DNA of 64,000 bases. It comes from Bradyrhizobium pachyrhizi. Lineage in GTDB: Bacteria > Pseudomonadota > Alphaproteobacteria > Rhizobiales > Xanthobacteraceae. Position numbers and translations under genes: made by a program. Under the pieces are notes generated by a model that was not told the DNA's origin, did no database searches, and saw only the letters and a list, made by a program, of their open reading frames with translations. Of this stretch, positions 1 through 8,887 are shown in pieces (position 1 is the first letter of the stretch; every line of letters starts with the position of its first letter). Where the stretch lies: positions 112,386-176,385 of the forward strand of contig NZ_LFIQ01000114.1 in the NCBI RefSeq assembly GCF_001189245.1. The letters run 5' to 3'.

Positions 1-1150
1 CAGGCCGAGCACGCGGCGGGCGATCGCCTGGCGATGCACCTCGCTCGGGCCTTCGTAGACCCGCATCAGGCGCGCCTTCTGCCACAGCGCGTTGAGCGGC
101 AATTCCAGCGTCACGCCGAGCGCGCCGAGCGTCTGCATCGCGTGGTCGCAGGCGTCATAGGGCATCTCGGTCGCGAACACCTTGATCATCGAAGCCTCGT
201 GGCGGATGTCCTCGCCGCGGTCGGTCTTGTCGGCGGCCTCGCGCACCATCAGCCGGCACGCATGCATGCGCGTGGAGATATCGGCGATCCACCACTGGAT
301 CGCCTGGCGCTCGGCGAGCTTGACGCCGAACGTCTCGCGCTGCCTGGCGTGCTCGCACATCATGTCGAGCGCACGCTTGGTGATACCGACGCAGGTCGAT
401 CCCATCTCGAGCCGCCGCGTGCGCAGCCGCAGCTGCATCGGCGCGTAGCCCTTGCCGACCTCGCCGAGCACGGAGTCCTTCGGGATGCGGCAATCCTCGA
501 ACACGATCTCGTAGGTCGAGCCGCCGCCGACCATCGGGATCTCGCGCTCGATGATGAAGCCCGCCGTGCCCTTCTCGACGATGAAGGAGGTGATGCCGCC
601 CTGGCGCTGATCGTTGCCGACCCGCGCCATCACGATGATGAAGTCGGCGGCGCGTGCATTGCTGATCCAGATCTTGCGGCCGTTGAGCACCCACTGTTCG
701 CCTTCGAGCACCGCGCGCGTCTTCATGCCCGCGGGATCGCCGCCGGCGCCGGGCTCGGAGATTGCGATCGCCGAGGCCATCCGGCCTTCGATATAGGGCT
801 GCAGATACTTCTTCTTCTGCGCGTCGGTACCGACCGCCTGCAGCATGCGCAGGTTCGGCGTCCGGCGGCAGCACGAACGGCACGCAACTGCGGCCGAGTT
901 CTTCGTGCACCGCAGCCATCGTGCGCGTCGGCAGGTCGTGGCCACCGAGATCCTCGGGCGCATCGAGGCCCCAGAGGCCGAGCTCCTTCGAGACGTCGCG
1001 CAGCCGCTTGCGCTGTTCCGACGTGAGCTCGGGGTGATCGCTGCCGGGCAGCTTCGATTTCAGATAGTGCGGCTCGAGCGGGATCAGTTCGCGATCGACG
1101 AATCTCGCGACGGTTTCGCGGATCATGGCTGTCTGTTCATCGTCGCTCAT
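1..1150 (-). pseudogene. acyl-CoA dehydrogenase, frameshifted, 3' end outside the window
   Basis: FAD-dependent acyl-CoA dehydrogenase, which oxidises acyl-CoA to enoyl-CoA in fatty or branched acid degradation. The start at 1150 opens MSDDEQTAMIRETVARFV and follows a gagga Shine-Dalgarno. An ATG at 1183 is possible but less well placed. The first frame runs to PFVLPPDA, then the reading frame jumps near 857-862. The remainder (NLRMLQAVGT, AISEPGAGGDP, the C-terminal VYEGPSEVHRQAIARRVLG) is intact in another frame. Two bases appear lost, or one gained, in the GC-rich run. Both halves match the family's N- and C-terminal domains, so the gene is either recently inactivated or misread. The stop codon lies beyond position 1. 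Confidence 0.85.
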
Positions 1151-1385
1151 CTGAGATTCCTCGCCTGCGCTGTTGTGCTTCAAAAAACCAGTAGCGCATT
1201 TTTTATCGGCGGGAATAGCGGAAATGCGCAGCCGTGCTCACGCTCGCGCGATGGTTTCACGGCGCGGAATTCAATATCCCGCGGCATGGTCGATGCGTGC
1301 GCAAATGCGCCGGACGCGCCCATGCATCGCGCAGCTGATCGCGCCCCACGAGGTTGTTGCCCCTGAGCAAGCGATCGACGCCGCG

Positions 1386-2063
1386 CTAATCGGCAAAGCC
1401 GACGTAGCGGACAAAATCGTTGTTGGCCTCGCGGTCGGAGCGCACCGCATTGGCGGCAAAGCTGTCGTCGGGATAGCCCATCGCGACGCAGGTCATGATC
1501 ACCTCGTCTTCCGGGATGTCGGCGACCTCGCGCACGATGTCGGAGCGCATGATGCCCTGACCGTTGATCACGCTGCCAAGGCCGCGATCCCACGCTGCAA
1601 GCACGATGCCGTAGCAGAGCGCGCCGAGATCGAAATGGCAGACCGCGCCCGGATCGAGGATCCGGTCGTAGGTCAGGACCAGCGACACCGGGGCGTCGAA
1701 CTGGCGGAAGCCGCGCAGCACCCAGTCCTGCCGCATCGGCTTGTCGTCGCGGGCAATCCCCATCGCGCCGAACAGCTTCTTGGCGATGTCGACCTGGCGG
1801 CCGCGATGCACGCCCTGGTACTCGTTATGGCTGACGATGTCGCGCTTCACCTTGGCACCGGCGACCATCTCTTCCATGTTGCGGCGGCACACTTCCTCCA
1901 GCGGCGCCCCGGTCAGGACGTGGACGTGCCAGGGCTGGGTGTTCATCGAGGACGGCGCGCGCTTGGCCACCTCGATGATCTCCTCGACCGTCGCCCGCAA
2001 CACCGGCTGCTTCTTGAACCCGCGCACGCTTTTGCGTGACTGTACCAGCGTCTCGAATTCCAT
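1386..2063 (-). CDS. nitroreductase family protein
   Basis: FMN-dependent nitroreductase of 225 residues, a usual length for the family. These enzymes reduce nitro groups or quinones with NAD(P)H in the cytoplasm; the substrate here is unknown. The N-terminal SRKSVRGF and KRAPSSMNTQPW segments are the FMN-phosphate-binding signature. GLGSVINGQ and the C-terminal MGYPDD are also typical. The start at 2063 follows a gggaag Shine-Dalgarno. The gene is divergent from the PsiF-repeat gene, and the shared spacer holds several repeats that look like operators. Confidence 0.85.
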   Translation of the reverse strand: MEFETLVQSRKSVRGFKKQPVLRATVEEIIEVAKRAPSSMNTQPWHVHVLTGAPLEEVCRRNMEEMVAGAKVKRDIVSHNEYQGVHRGRQVDIAKKLFGAMGIARDDKPMRQDWVLRGFRQFDAPVSLVLTYDRILDPGAVCHFDLGALCYGIVLAAWDRGLGSVINGQGIMRSDIVREVADIPEDEVIMTCVAMGYPDDSFAANAVRSDREANNDFVRYVGFAD

Positions 2064-2074
2064 TCCGCGCTTCC

Positions 2075-2167
2075 CCGATTTTGTTCCGCGCTGCGCGCGG
2101 AATTTCCTTGATCTGACCAGGGTATTTTATCGACAAAATCGGCCATGGGAACTTGATCGGACCAGGA
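2075..2167. promoter_or_regulatory. repeat-rich divergent promoter region (nitroreductase / psiF)
   Basis: Three repeat patterns lie between the divergent starts. A 10-base perfect inverted pair, ccgattttgt and acaaaatcgg, is at 2075-2084 and 2133-2142. A perfect hairpin, ttccgcgc-tgc-gcgcggaa, is at 2084-2102. A direct repeat, cttgatctgaccaggg and cttgatcggaccagga, is at 2107-2122 and 2152-2167, with the copies starting 45 bases apart. The arrangement suggests binding of a regulator. No consensus I know fits, and it does not resemble a Pho box. Confidence 0.4.
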
Positions 2168-2213
2168 ATCCCGTATCCAATCCGGCCACTGGTTTGGTTT
2201 AGGGAGAACCCAG

Positions 2214-2462
2214 ATGAAGCGGATTTTCTTGGCGGCCGTGATCGCGACCTTTGCCGCCGGTTCGGCATTTGCACAGGACGCCTCCTGCGAGACGAAAGCG
2301 GTCGGCAAGGACGGCAAGCCGCTGGCCGGCGCGGCCAAGACCTCGTTCATGAAGAAGTGCACGACAGATGCCTGCGAGAGCAAGGCAGTCGGCTCCGACG
2401 GCAAGAAGCTCGCGGGCGCGGCCAAAACCTCGTTCATGAAGAAGTGCCAGAGCGGCGCCTGA
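2214..2462 (+). CDS. psiF: PsiF-repeat secreted protein
   Basis: Secreted 82-residue protein with a signal peptide ending near AFA-QD at residues 20-22, followed by two tandem PsiF repeats. Each repeat reads roughly C..KAVG.DGK.LAGAAKTSFMKKC, and the four cysteines fall at 25, 49, 54 and 78. PsiF of E. coli is induced by phosphate starvation, but its biochemical role is unknown. The near identity of the two repeats suggests a fairly recent internal duplication. The start follows a clear aggga Shine-Dalgarno. The phosphate link here comes from the family only; I see no Pho box. Confidence 0.85.
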   Translation: MKRIFLAAVIATFAAGSAFAQDASCETKAVGKDGKPLAGAAKTSFMKKCTTDACESKAVGSDGKKLAGAAKTSFMKKCQSGA

Positions 2463-2587
2463 GCCCCCGCATCGACGCCTTTTCACTCCCATCGGGACAG
2501 ACTTCAATCGGGACAAACCATCGGGTCGCGCAGGGCGCGGCCCGAACGGCTATTGGCCGGTGGATCGCCCCTGACCGGCGGGCGCCC

Positions 2588-2833
2588 TCAGAACGAGACG
2601 CCGACCCGCACGCCCCTGCTCCAGACCCGCCGGCAACGCTTCCTGGTGTTGCCGTGAAACATTTCGAAACGTTCCGGCAACTGGATCGGCTTGGCAAATT
2701 CCAGGCAGGCCCCGCCGGCGGAATAGTCCACCAGCCGGCATTCGATCAGCGGCGCCTTCGGTTCAAGCTGGAGCTTGACCACGCTGGATACGCATCCGCT
2801 CGGACGAACACGCGCAAATCTCCGGGGATGCAT
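2588..2833 (-). CDS. PilZ domain protein (81 aa)
   Basis: Small protein consisting almost only of a PilZ domain, the usual cyclic-di-GMP receptor fold. The RxxxR arm is in RRFARVR near the N-terminus and the D.S..G motif is VDYSAGGA, so both ligand-contact motifs are kept. The start at 2833 gives the family's normal beginning; an upstream in-frame extension to 3052 overlaps the AraC gene and looks non-coding. The gene lies 71 bases downstream of the AraC regulator on the same strand and may be co-transcribed with it. The output partner is unknown. Confidence 0.75.
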   Translation of the reverse strand: MHPRRFARVRPSGCVSSVVKLQLEPKAPLIECRLVDYSAGGACLEFAKPIQLPERFEMFHGNTRKRCRRVWSRGVRVGVSF

Positions 2834-2904
2834 TGCCGTCGCCTCTGGTGAAATCGTACCCACAGGCTCGTCGGCGGCCGTTAAGATTCCGTTCAGATCG
2901 GTGG

Positions 2905-3954
2905 TTACGAACCGTGGCTGCGGGACGGATCGGCCCGGGTGGCGCCCAGACGGCGCGCGGCGGCCAGCGTCTCCGACGGCGCTTCCCCGAACTGCGACCG
3001 ATAGCTGCGCGAAAAATCGCTTAAGTGCCAAAATCCGTAGGCCAGCGCGCACGTCTTGACGCTGGGCGCACCGGCCAGCAGTTGCTGGCGCACCAGCCAG
3101 AGCCGGCGCAACCGCAAATAGCGATGCAGGCTGACGCCCCGGTAGCGCTGAATGGCGTCATGCAGCGTGCGCACCGACACGCCGATCTGCCTGGCGAGTT
3201 CGCCGCTGTAGATCGGGTGCGCCACGTCGCCTGCCAGAATTGCGCGCGCGTCGTTGAAGACCTTGAACTGGCGCGTCGTGTTGGCCCGCGTCGTCCACTT
3301 GGCCGGCACGATCTCGGCGAAGGCCTTGTCGATCGCGGCAAGCAGCGTCTCCTTGATCGACTCGCCGCTGGCGAACTGGGCATCCTCGGTCGGCTGCGAG
3401 GTCACGAGCAGGATGTGCCTTACTACTTCACGCAGCCGATCCTGCGCGCGTTGAGAAATTTCGTGAATGCTGAAATGAAGACCCGCTTGCGGCCAACCGC
3501 GGTCGACAATCTCCGGCGTAAACATCACCGAGGCATATTGGCGGGGCGTCTCCTCCACCGACGAGTAGAACGCGCCGCCGCCACCGAGCACAATGACCGC
3601 GCGATCGCGCTCGACGCCGTTGAAGCGGATCGGGACCCCGTCATCCATCGTGAAGCCGACTGCGGCGGTGTGCGGCGCAAGCTGTGCGTCGACGATCCGC
3701 GGAAAGGACTGCGTGTAGTTGAGGTCGCATCCCGGCAAACTCAGGATGACCTGCTCGGCCGAAATCTTCCGCGCAAGTGGCGTGAAATCAACATCCAGAT
3801 TTCGGATCGAACTCCGGAATGCATCAACATCGTCAAAACGAAAGACTCTCGGCACCGGTAATGGCGCCGTCAAATGACCGCTCCCGTGAAATGCTCTTGA
3901 AAAATTGTGCGCGACGCGGCGGCCTTGCGCGCCGGCCTCATCAATAAATTCCAT
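2905..3954 (-). CDS. AraC family transcriptional regulator
   Basis: DNA-binding regulator of 349 residues. The C-terminal third carries the AraC double helix-turn-helix: the IYSGELARQIGVSVRTLHDAI segment is the first recognition helix region, and CALAYGFWHLSDFSRSYR with FGEAPS is the second. The N-terminal part resembles the effector-binding half of AraC proteins that sense small organic ligands. I chose the ATG at 3954; an in-frame TTG at 3960 is the alternative. The ligand and targets cannot be read from the sequence. The PilZ gene downstream is the nearest co-directional gene. Confidence 0.85.
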   Translation of the reverse strand: MEFIDEAGAQGRRVAHNFSRAFHGSGHLTAPLPVPRVFRFDDVDAFRSSIRNLDVDFTPLARKISAEQVILSLPGCDLNYTQSFPRIVDAQLAPHTAAVGFTMDDGVPIRFNGVERDRAVIVLGGGGAFYSSVEETPRQYASVMFTPEIVDRGWPQAGLHFSIHEISQRAQDRLREVVRHILLVTSQPTEDAQFASGESIKETLLAAIDKAFAEIVPAKWTTRANTTRQFKVFNDARAILAGDVAHPIYSGELARQIGVSVRTLHDAIQRYRGVSLHRYLRLRRLWLVRQQLLAGAPSVKTCALAYGFWHLSDFSRSYRSQFGEAPSETLAAARRLGATRADPSRSHGS

Positions 3955-4186
3955 GCACAAAATGCGAATCGTCCAATAGGTTCAATCAGGAAAAATGCGG
4001 TCCGTTCGTCGAACCGGGCAATCCGGCAATGTAACGCGGCTGCCGAATTTCGATAGTCTTTAGCGGGATATCCACCGCCGCGATCGGCCCTCCCAATCAA
4101 TTTCTATACCCCTATTAAAGATTCGAGGAGCAAATTGGCATCGGGAACGATGACGTTCCTCGTCGCGGAGCATTTTAGGTACCGCA

Positions 4187-5296
4187 ATGACAGTTATTGC
4201 CTCGCCCGATCTTATTGCCAAACTCGACCTTGTCTTGAAAGCCGGCTCACCCGACCTCCGCACGCGCATGCTGCAGGAGGTGGCCGGGCTGTTTCTCGAA
4301 GACGCTCACCGCCTCAGCGCGCACCACGTCGAGATGTTCGACGGCATCCTGGTCCGCCTGACCGAGAGCGTCGAACTGCGGACCCTGACCACGCTCAGCC
4401 GCTCGCTTGCCGATTTGCACCTGGTGCCGCGGGAACTCGCGCGCCGCCTGGCCAACCATGACGACGCCGATGTCGCCGCTCCGATCCTGCGCAAATGCGA
4501 ATGCCTCCCCGATGCCGACCTGATCGACATCGCCTGGATGCGGGCCGAGGGACACCTCTGCGCGATCGCAGGACGCAAGGCCGTCAATGCGGAGCTCACG
4601 GACATTCTCTTGATGCGAGGCGACAGCAGCGTGCTTCGGGTCCTCGCGCGCAATCCCGGCGCTGATCTGACCAGCGCGGGCCTCGCCATGATGGTCGATG
4701 CCGCCGAGCGCGACGACGACGTCGCCGACGCGCTGATATCGCGCAGCGACCTGCCCCACCGCGTTCTCGTCGACCTCGTGATGCGATCCACGCCGCGCCA
4801 GCAGGCCCGGCTGCTCAAACGCGCACGCCCCGACATTCAGGACGCGATCCGCGCTGCGATCGATGCCAGCGCAGCCCGCGCCTCCGCAACCCCACCAGCC
4901 ACAATCGACTATGCGGAGGCGCGGGCCACCGTGCTGGCCTTAAACAGAACCGGGCAGTTGAACGATTCCAGCGTCAACCGTTTCGCGATCAGGCGAGAGG
5001 TCCGCAACGTCGTCGCAGCGCTGGCGCAGCTCGCAACCGTTCCGATCGAGACGATCGCACCGCTGATGGAAGCCGCCGACATCAGCGGACTCGTAATCGC
5101 CTGCCGCGCATCGCGACTGAACTGGAACACAACGGCTGCCATCGTCAGCTGCCGGAAGGCCGGGCTGACGGTTGCACCTGATGAGCTACAGCGCGCACGG
5201 GACATGTTTGGAGGACTGGCGCTCTCTAACGCGCAGCGCACGATCCGGTTCGGTTCGCTTAGCGAGCTGACCGCGAAGCGCTCCCAGGCAATGTGA
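4187..5296 (+). CDS. DUF2336 domain protein
   Basis: Protein of 369 residues that fits the alphaproteobacterial DUF2336 family, whose function is not established. It is alpha-helical with HEAT-like repeats (for example RRLANHDDADVAAPILRKC and its neighbours) and has no signal peptide or membrane segment, so it should be cytoplasmic. Its stop overlaps the start of the following PilZ gene by four bases (gtga), which indicates translational coupling. Coupling to a PilZ protein suggests a scaffold or adaptor role in c-di-GMP output; that is an inference. Confidence 0.75.
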   Translation: MTVIASPDLIAKLDLVLKAGSPDLRTRMLQEVAGLFLEDAHRLSAHHVEMFDGILVRLTESVELRTLTTLSRSLADLHLVPRELARRLANHDDADVAAPILRKCECLPDADLIDIAWMRAEGHLCAIAGRKAVNAELTDILLMRGDSSVLRVLARNPGADLTSAGLAMMVDAAERDDDVADALISRSDLPHRVLVDLVMRSTPRQQARLLKRARPDIQDAIRAAIDASAARASATPPATIDYAEARATVLALNRTGQLNDSSVNRFAIRREVRNVVAALAQLATVPIETIAPLMEAADISGLVIACRASRLNWNTTAAIVSCRKAGLTVAPDELQRARDMFGGLALSNAQRTIRFGSLSELTAKRSQAM

Positions 5297-5607
5297 GTGA
5301 TGCTATGACGTATGGTGACCGCAGGGCGGAACGCGTCAGGCTCGAGACGCGCTATCCCGTCAATCTCATGGGTGTCGACGGCACGTGGCGGCGGAGTTGC
5401 ATCCTGCTCGACGTCTCGCAGAGCGGGGCCCGGCTCGAGGTCGACGGAACGCTCGATGTGCTGAAGGCCCAGGAGTTCTTCCTGGTGCTGTCCTCGCGTG
5501 GACTGGCCTTCCGCCGCTGCGAGCTGGTTCGCGTCGACGGTGCCGAGATCGGCGTGAGATTCATCGAAGAGAGACGGCGAAAGGGACGCCCCGTCATTCC
5601 AAGGTGA
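5293..5607 (+). CDS. PilZ domain protein (104 aa)
   Basis: Single-domain PilZ protein, a predicted c-di-GMP receptor. The RxxxR motif is RRAER near residues 9-13, and the second motif is DVSQSGA. The GTG start at 5293 overlaps the DUF2336 stop; an ATG at 5305 is the other candidate. The position directly behind the DUF2336 gene and ahead of a small unknown gene suggests one transcript. It is the second PilZ gene within 3 kb, but its sequence differs clearly from the one at 2588-2833. Confidence 0.8.
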   Translation: MSDAMTYGDRRAERVRLETRYPVNLMGVDGTWRRSCILLDVSQSGARLEVDGTLDVLKAQEFFLVLSSRGLAFRRCELVRVDGAEIGVRFIEERRRKGRPVIPR

Positions 5608-5657
5608 GGATTGCCAGATGAGGATTGCCGCAACCGGCCCGAAGGGAAGTTGACGAC

Positions 5658-5849
5658 ATGACCGTACAGAGAGCGACCAACATCACGGTATCGACCGTCT
5701 CCGCCGCACCATTGCGCGGGACCATCGAGATCGACTGCGCCGGCACCGTCGCGACGTTTGCGATCGACGAGGAAATGGCGCATCGCCTGTGCGCCGATCT
5801 GGAACGGTTCCTGACCCAGGTCCCGCGCCGGACCCGCGCAGCGCGGTGA
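5658..5849 (+). CDS. hypothetical protein (63 aa)
   Basis: Small cytoplasmic protein starting MTVQRATNITVSTV. I recognise no domain. The start at 5658 follows a ggaag Shine-Dalgarno, and an upstream in-frame ATG at 5625 lacks one. The middle (IEIDCAGTVATFAIDEEMAHRL) reads as a beta hairpin followed by a helix. It lies 50 bases downstream of the PilZ gene on the same strand, so it is probably the last gene of the DUF2336-PilZ unit. No function can be assigned. Confidence 0.6.
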   Translation: MTVQRATNITVSTVSAAPLRGTIEIDCAGTVATFAIDEEMAHRLCADLERFLTQVPRRTRAAR

Positions 5850-5874
5850 CCTTGAGCTGCCGACTGTTGCGCGC

Positions 5875-6750
5875 CTACTCCCGCTTGAAGCGATAGTCGA
5901 AACGATCGCCATCCGCCTTGATCAGGCCGACCGTCGGGGCCGGAAAATGGATCGGCAGGATCAGCGTGTCGGTCTCGGCAACGGACGCAAAAAACTTCCG
6001 CCGCGATAGTGCCGACTGCTTCGGGTCCCAATCGGGCTTGGCCGACCATTCCGGTTCGCGGCACTGGATCGCATGGTGCATCAGGTCGCCCGCGACCACC
6101 GCGCGCTGCCCCTTCGAGAAGATGTTGACGCAGCAATGGCAGGGCGAATGGCCTGGGGTCGGCGTCAGCGTCACGGTGTCGTCGAGCGCGTAGTCGTCGT
6201 CGACCAGGAGCGCCTGCCCGGCCTCGACGATCGGCAGGCAATTGTCGCGGAACACCGTGCCGGGCGGATTGGCACCCTTGGCGTTCTCGGCCTCCCAGGC
6301 CGCGTACTCGCCCTTGTGGAAGACGTATTTCGCGTTCGGGAAGGTCGGCACCCAGCGCCCGTCGCGCAGCGTCGTATTCCAGCCGGTGTGGTCGATGTGC
6401 AGATGGGTGCAGAACACATAGTCGATCTGCTCATAGGAGATGCCGAGCGCAAACAGCTCGTTGCGCCAGCGCTCCTTGCCCGGGAAGTCGAACGGCGGCG
6501 GGTGGCCCTTGTCCTCGCCGGTGCAGGTATCGACCAGGATAGTGTAGCGCAGCGTCCGCACCACGAAGGTCTGATAGGTGATCACCATCATGCCGCGCGC
6601 GGCGTCGAAGACCTCCGGCTCCATCGTCTTGAGGTGATGCTTGAACACATCGTCGTTGTAGGTCGGGAAGAAATCCTGCGGCCGCCGCCACGGTCCTTCG
6701 CGCTCGATCACCGCGTCGATCGTGATGTCGCCGATCCTGATCTGCTTCAT
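5875..6750 (-). CDS. metallo-beta-lactamase fold hydrolase
   Basis: MBL-fold metal-dependent hydrolase of 291 residues. The zinc ligands are visible: HLHIDH in the central THLHIDHTGW motif, then GHSPCHC and GDLMHH. The arrangement resembles the quorum-quenching lactonase and hydroxyacylglutathione-hydrolase branches, but the substrate cannot be told from sequence. There is no signal peptide, so it should be cytoplasmic. The start at 6750 (MKQIRIGDI) follows a gggag Shine-Dalgarno; the in-frame extension to 6825 is unlikely. It is divergent from the frameshifted hydrolase gene. Confidence 0.85.
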   Translation of the reverse strand: MKQIRIGDITIDAVIEREGPWRRPQDFFPTYNDDVFKHHLKTMEPEVFDAARGMMVITYQTFVVRTLRYTILVDTCTGEDKGHPPPFDFPGKERWRNELFALGISYEQIDYVFCTHLHIDHTGWNTTLRDGRWVPTFPNAKYVFHKGEYAAWEAENAKGANPPGTVFRDNCLPIVEAGQALLVDDDYALDDTVTLTPTPGHSPCHCCVNIFSKGQRAVVAGDLMHHAIQCREPEWSAKPDWDPKQSALSRRKFFASVAETDTLILPIHFPAPTVGLIKADGDRFDYRFKRE

Positions 6751-6860
6751 GGTTGTTTCGCTCCCAGTTTTTTGTAAAGCGTAGCGGGCGGCACCTCGCC
6801 TCACAAGCCGAGCACCGCGCAGCACGCCATGCGGCTTTGCATTGCTGGCGGGAAACAGCC

Positions 6861-7771
6861 ATGCCGCAATTCGTCCGAAATCCTGCTCATGCTGCGGGAA
6901 TGACCCATCGCGCGATTCCGATCGTCCTCATGATACTCACGACATTGCCGACAGCGGCGGTAGCCGCGCCCGACACCGTTTTCTTTCCGAGCGCCGACGG
7001 CAAGACCGAGATCGTCGGCTATCTGTTCAGGCCGCAAACGCCGGGCCCGCACCCCGCCACGTGCTGCTGCACGGCCGCGGCGGGCCCTATTCGATCAACG
7101 TCAACAGGGACTGCACGCTGGTGTCGCGGACCAATCCGTCGGCGGCCTGCAATGCCGCCAGCCTGTCCAAGCGCCACGCGATGTGGGGACAGTATTGGGC
7201 CGACCACGGCTATTTCGCGCTGCTGCCGGACAGTTTTGGGCCGCGCGGCAAGGCGCACGGCTTCGGCCGCTTCACGCATGACGATTCTGATCGCACCGAC
7301 GTCAATGAGAAGACCGTGCGGCCGCTCGACGCCGAGGGCGCGCTGAGCTGGCTGCGCAGCCAGAAGGAGATCAGCGGCAATCGCATCTTCCTGCAGGGAT
7401 GGTCGAACGGCGGCAGCACCGCGCTGAACGTGATGCAGCGGCAGGGCGCCGCGACGTCGGGCTATCGCGCCGCGCTCGTGTTCTATCCGGGCTGCGGGCC
7501 GGCCGCGCTGTTGGCGCAGACGCTCAGGTCGGCAGCACCGATCACGATGTTACTGGGCACGGACGACGAGGAAGTATCGCCCGACCGCTGCCGGGACGTC
7601 GCCGGTCGCTCCGTTGCTGCCGGCAGCAAGATCGACGTCGTGGTCTATCCGGGTGCCACCCACGATTTCGACGATCCCGACCGCCGCCGCCAGTCGAATC
7701 CCGCCAACAACGCGGCGCTCCACGACGCGATGGTGCGGGCGATTGCCGCAATCGACGGCTTGATTGATTAG
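6861..7771 (+). pseudogene. dienelactone-hydrolase type alpha/beta hydrolase, frameshifted
   Basis: Secreted alpha/beta hydrolase. The N-terminal part encodes a signal peptide (cleavage near AVA-AP) and runs to PQTPGPHPA. The frame then breaks near 7056-7063, and VLLHGRGGPYS onward continues in another frame to 7771. The nucleophile elbow GWSNGGS and the late HDF histidine are present, so all catalytic parts survive across the two frames. One base is missing, or two extra, at the gccacgtgctg stretch. The start at 6861 has a gggaa Shine-Dalgarno; the ATG at 6900 would give a tighter signal peptide. It is either a young pseudogene or a sequence error. Confidence 0.8.
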
Positions 7772-7836
7772 GCCGCCGCAAATCGACCAGAAAGCACCCC
7801 TACCCGGACCGGCGATCCAGCAAGGAACCGAGTCGC

Positions 7837-8811
7837 TTGGGCAGGAAACTGAAATACGCGGCAGCGACGATCGTTGCCGTCGCCGCCGCAATCTACCTCA
7901 ACAACACCAGCCTTCTCGCAACGCATGCCGGCGGCAAGCCGGTGCTGCTCGCCCATCGCGGCATGGCGCAGCGTTTCGATGAGCGCGACCTCAAAAACGA
8001 CACCTGCACCGCGGCGCGCATGCTGCCGCCGACCCATGACTACCTCGAGAACACGATCCGCTCGATGCGGGCGAGCTTCGAGCGCGGCGCCGATATCGTC
8101 GAACTCGACGTCCATCCGACGACCGACGGCGAGTTCGCCGTGTTTCACGACTGGACCGTCGATTGCCGCACCGACGGCCAGGGCGTCACCCGCGAGCAGC
8201 CGATGGCGCGGCTCAAGATGCTCGATATCGGCCATGGCTACACGGCCGATGGCGGCAAAACCTTTCCGTTCCGCGGCAAGGGCATCGGCCTGATGCCGTC
8301 GCTGGACGAGGTGCTCAAGACCTTTCCGGGTCGCCGGCTCCTGATCAACGTCAAGAGCCGCGATCCCGCCGAGGGCGAGAAGCTCGCAACGGTCTTGAAC
8401 CGGTTCCCCGCCGAACGGCGCAAGCTGATCATGGCTTATGGCGGCGACGAGCCGATCGAGACGATCCGGCGGCTTTCGCCGGAGACCCGCACCATTTCCC
8501 GCGCGGCGCTCAAGAGCTGCCTCATCCGCTATATCGGCTATGGCTGGACCGGCATCGTGCCTGATGCCTGCCGCAACGCCATCGTGCTGGTGCCGGTCAA
8601 CTACGCACCCTGGCTATGGGGATGGCCGGACCGCTTCCTCAACCGAATGGCGGCGGCCAACAGCGCGGTCTTCGTGCTCGGCCCCTATCAGGGCGGCGAA
8701 TTCTCGACCGGCATCGACGATGCCGACCTGTTCCGGCGCCTGCCCGAAAGCTATTCCGGCGGGATCTGGACCAACGAGATCGAGACCATCGCCCGCCTCG
8801 CCGGGCGTTAA
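7837..8811 (+). CDS. glycerophosphodiester phosphodiesterase family protein
   Basis: GDPD-family hydrolase of 324 residues, releasing glycerol 3-phosphate from glycerophosphodiesters. The catalytic LLAHRG and [10 protein letters not shown] motifs are near residues 37 and 87, and the FHDWT segment follows. An N-terminal hydrophobic stretch ([12 protein letters not shown]) suggests a signal anchor and a periplasmic enzyme. Translation should begin at the TTG at 7837, placed after an aaggaac Shine-Dalgarno. The hexapeptide acyltransferase gene follows 76 bases downstream and may share its transcript. Confidence 0.85.
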   Translation: MGRKLKYAAATIVAVAAAIYLNNTSLLATHAGGKPVLLAHRGMAQRFDERDLKNDTCTAARMLPPTHDYLENTIRSMRASFERGADIVELDVHPTTDGEFAVFHDWTVDCRTDGQGVTREQPMARLKMLDIGHGYTADGGKTFPFRGKGIGLMPSLDEVLKTFPGRRLLINVKSRDPAEGEKLATVLNRFPAERRKLIMAYGGDEPIETIRRLSPETRTISRAALKSCLIRYIGYGWTGIVPDACRNAIVLVPVNYAPWLWGWPDRFLNRMAAANSAVFVLGPYQGGEFSTGIDDADLFRRLPESYSGGIWTNEIETIARLAGR

Positions 8812-8887
8812 ATCCGGCCTCCTCCTGTCATCTGTCCGTCATAGAAATTGTGCGACTGAAGCGGCTCGTCGCATCGAGGACAACGCT

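Noticed and set aside
2214-2462. Pho-box control of the PsiF-repeat gene
   Set aside because: The upstream repeats do not match the Pho-box pattern.
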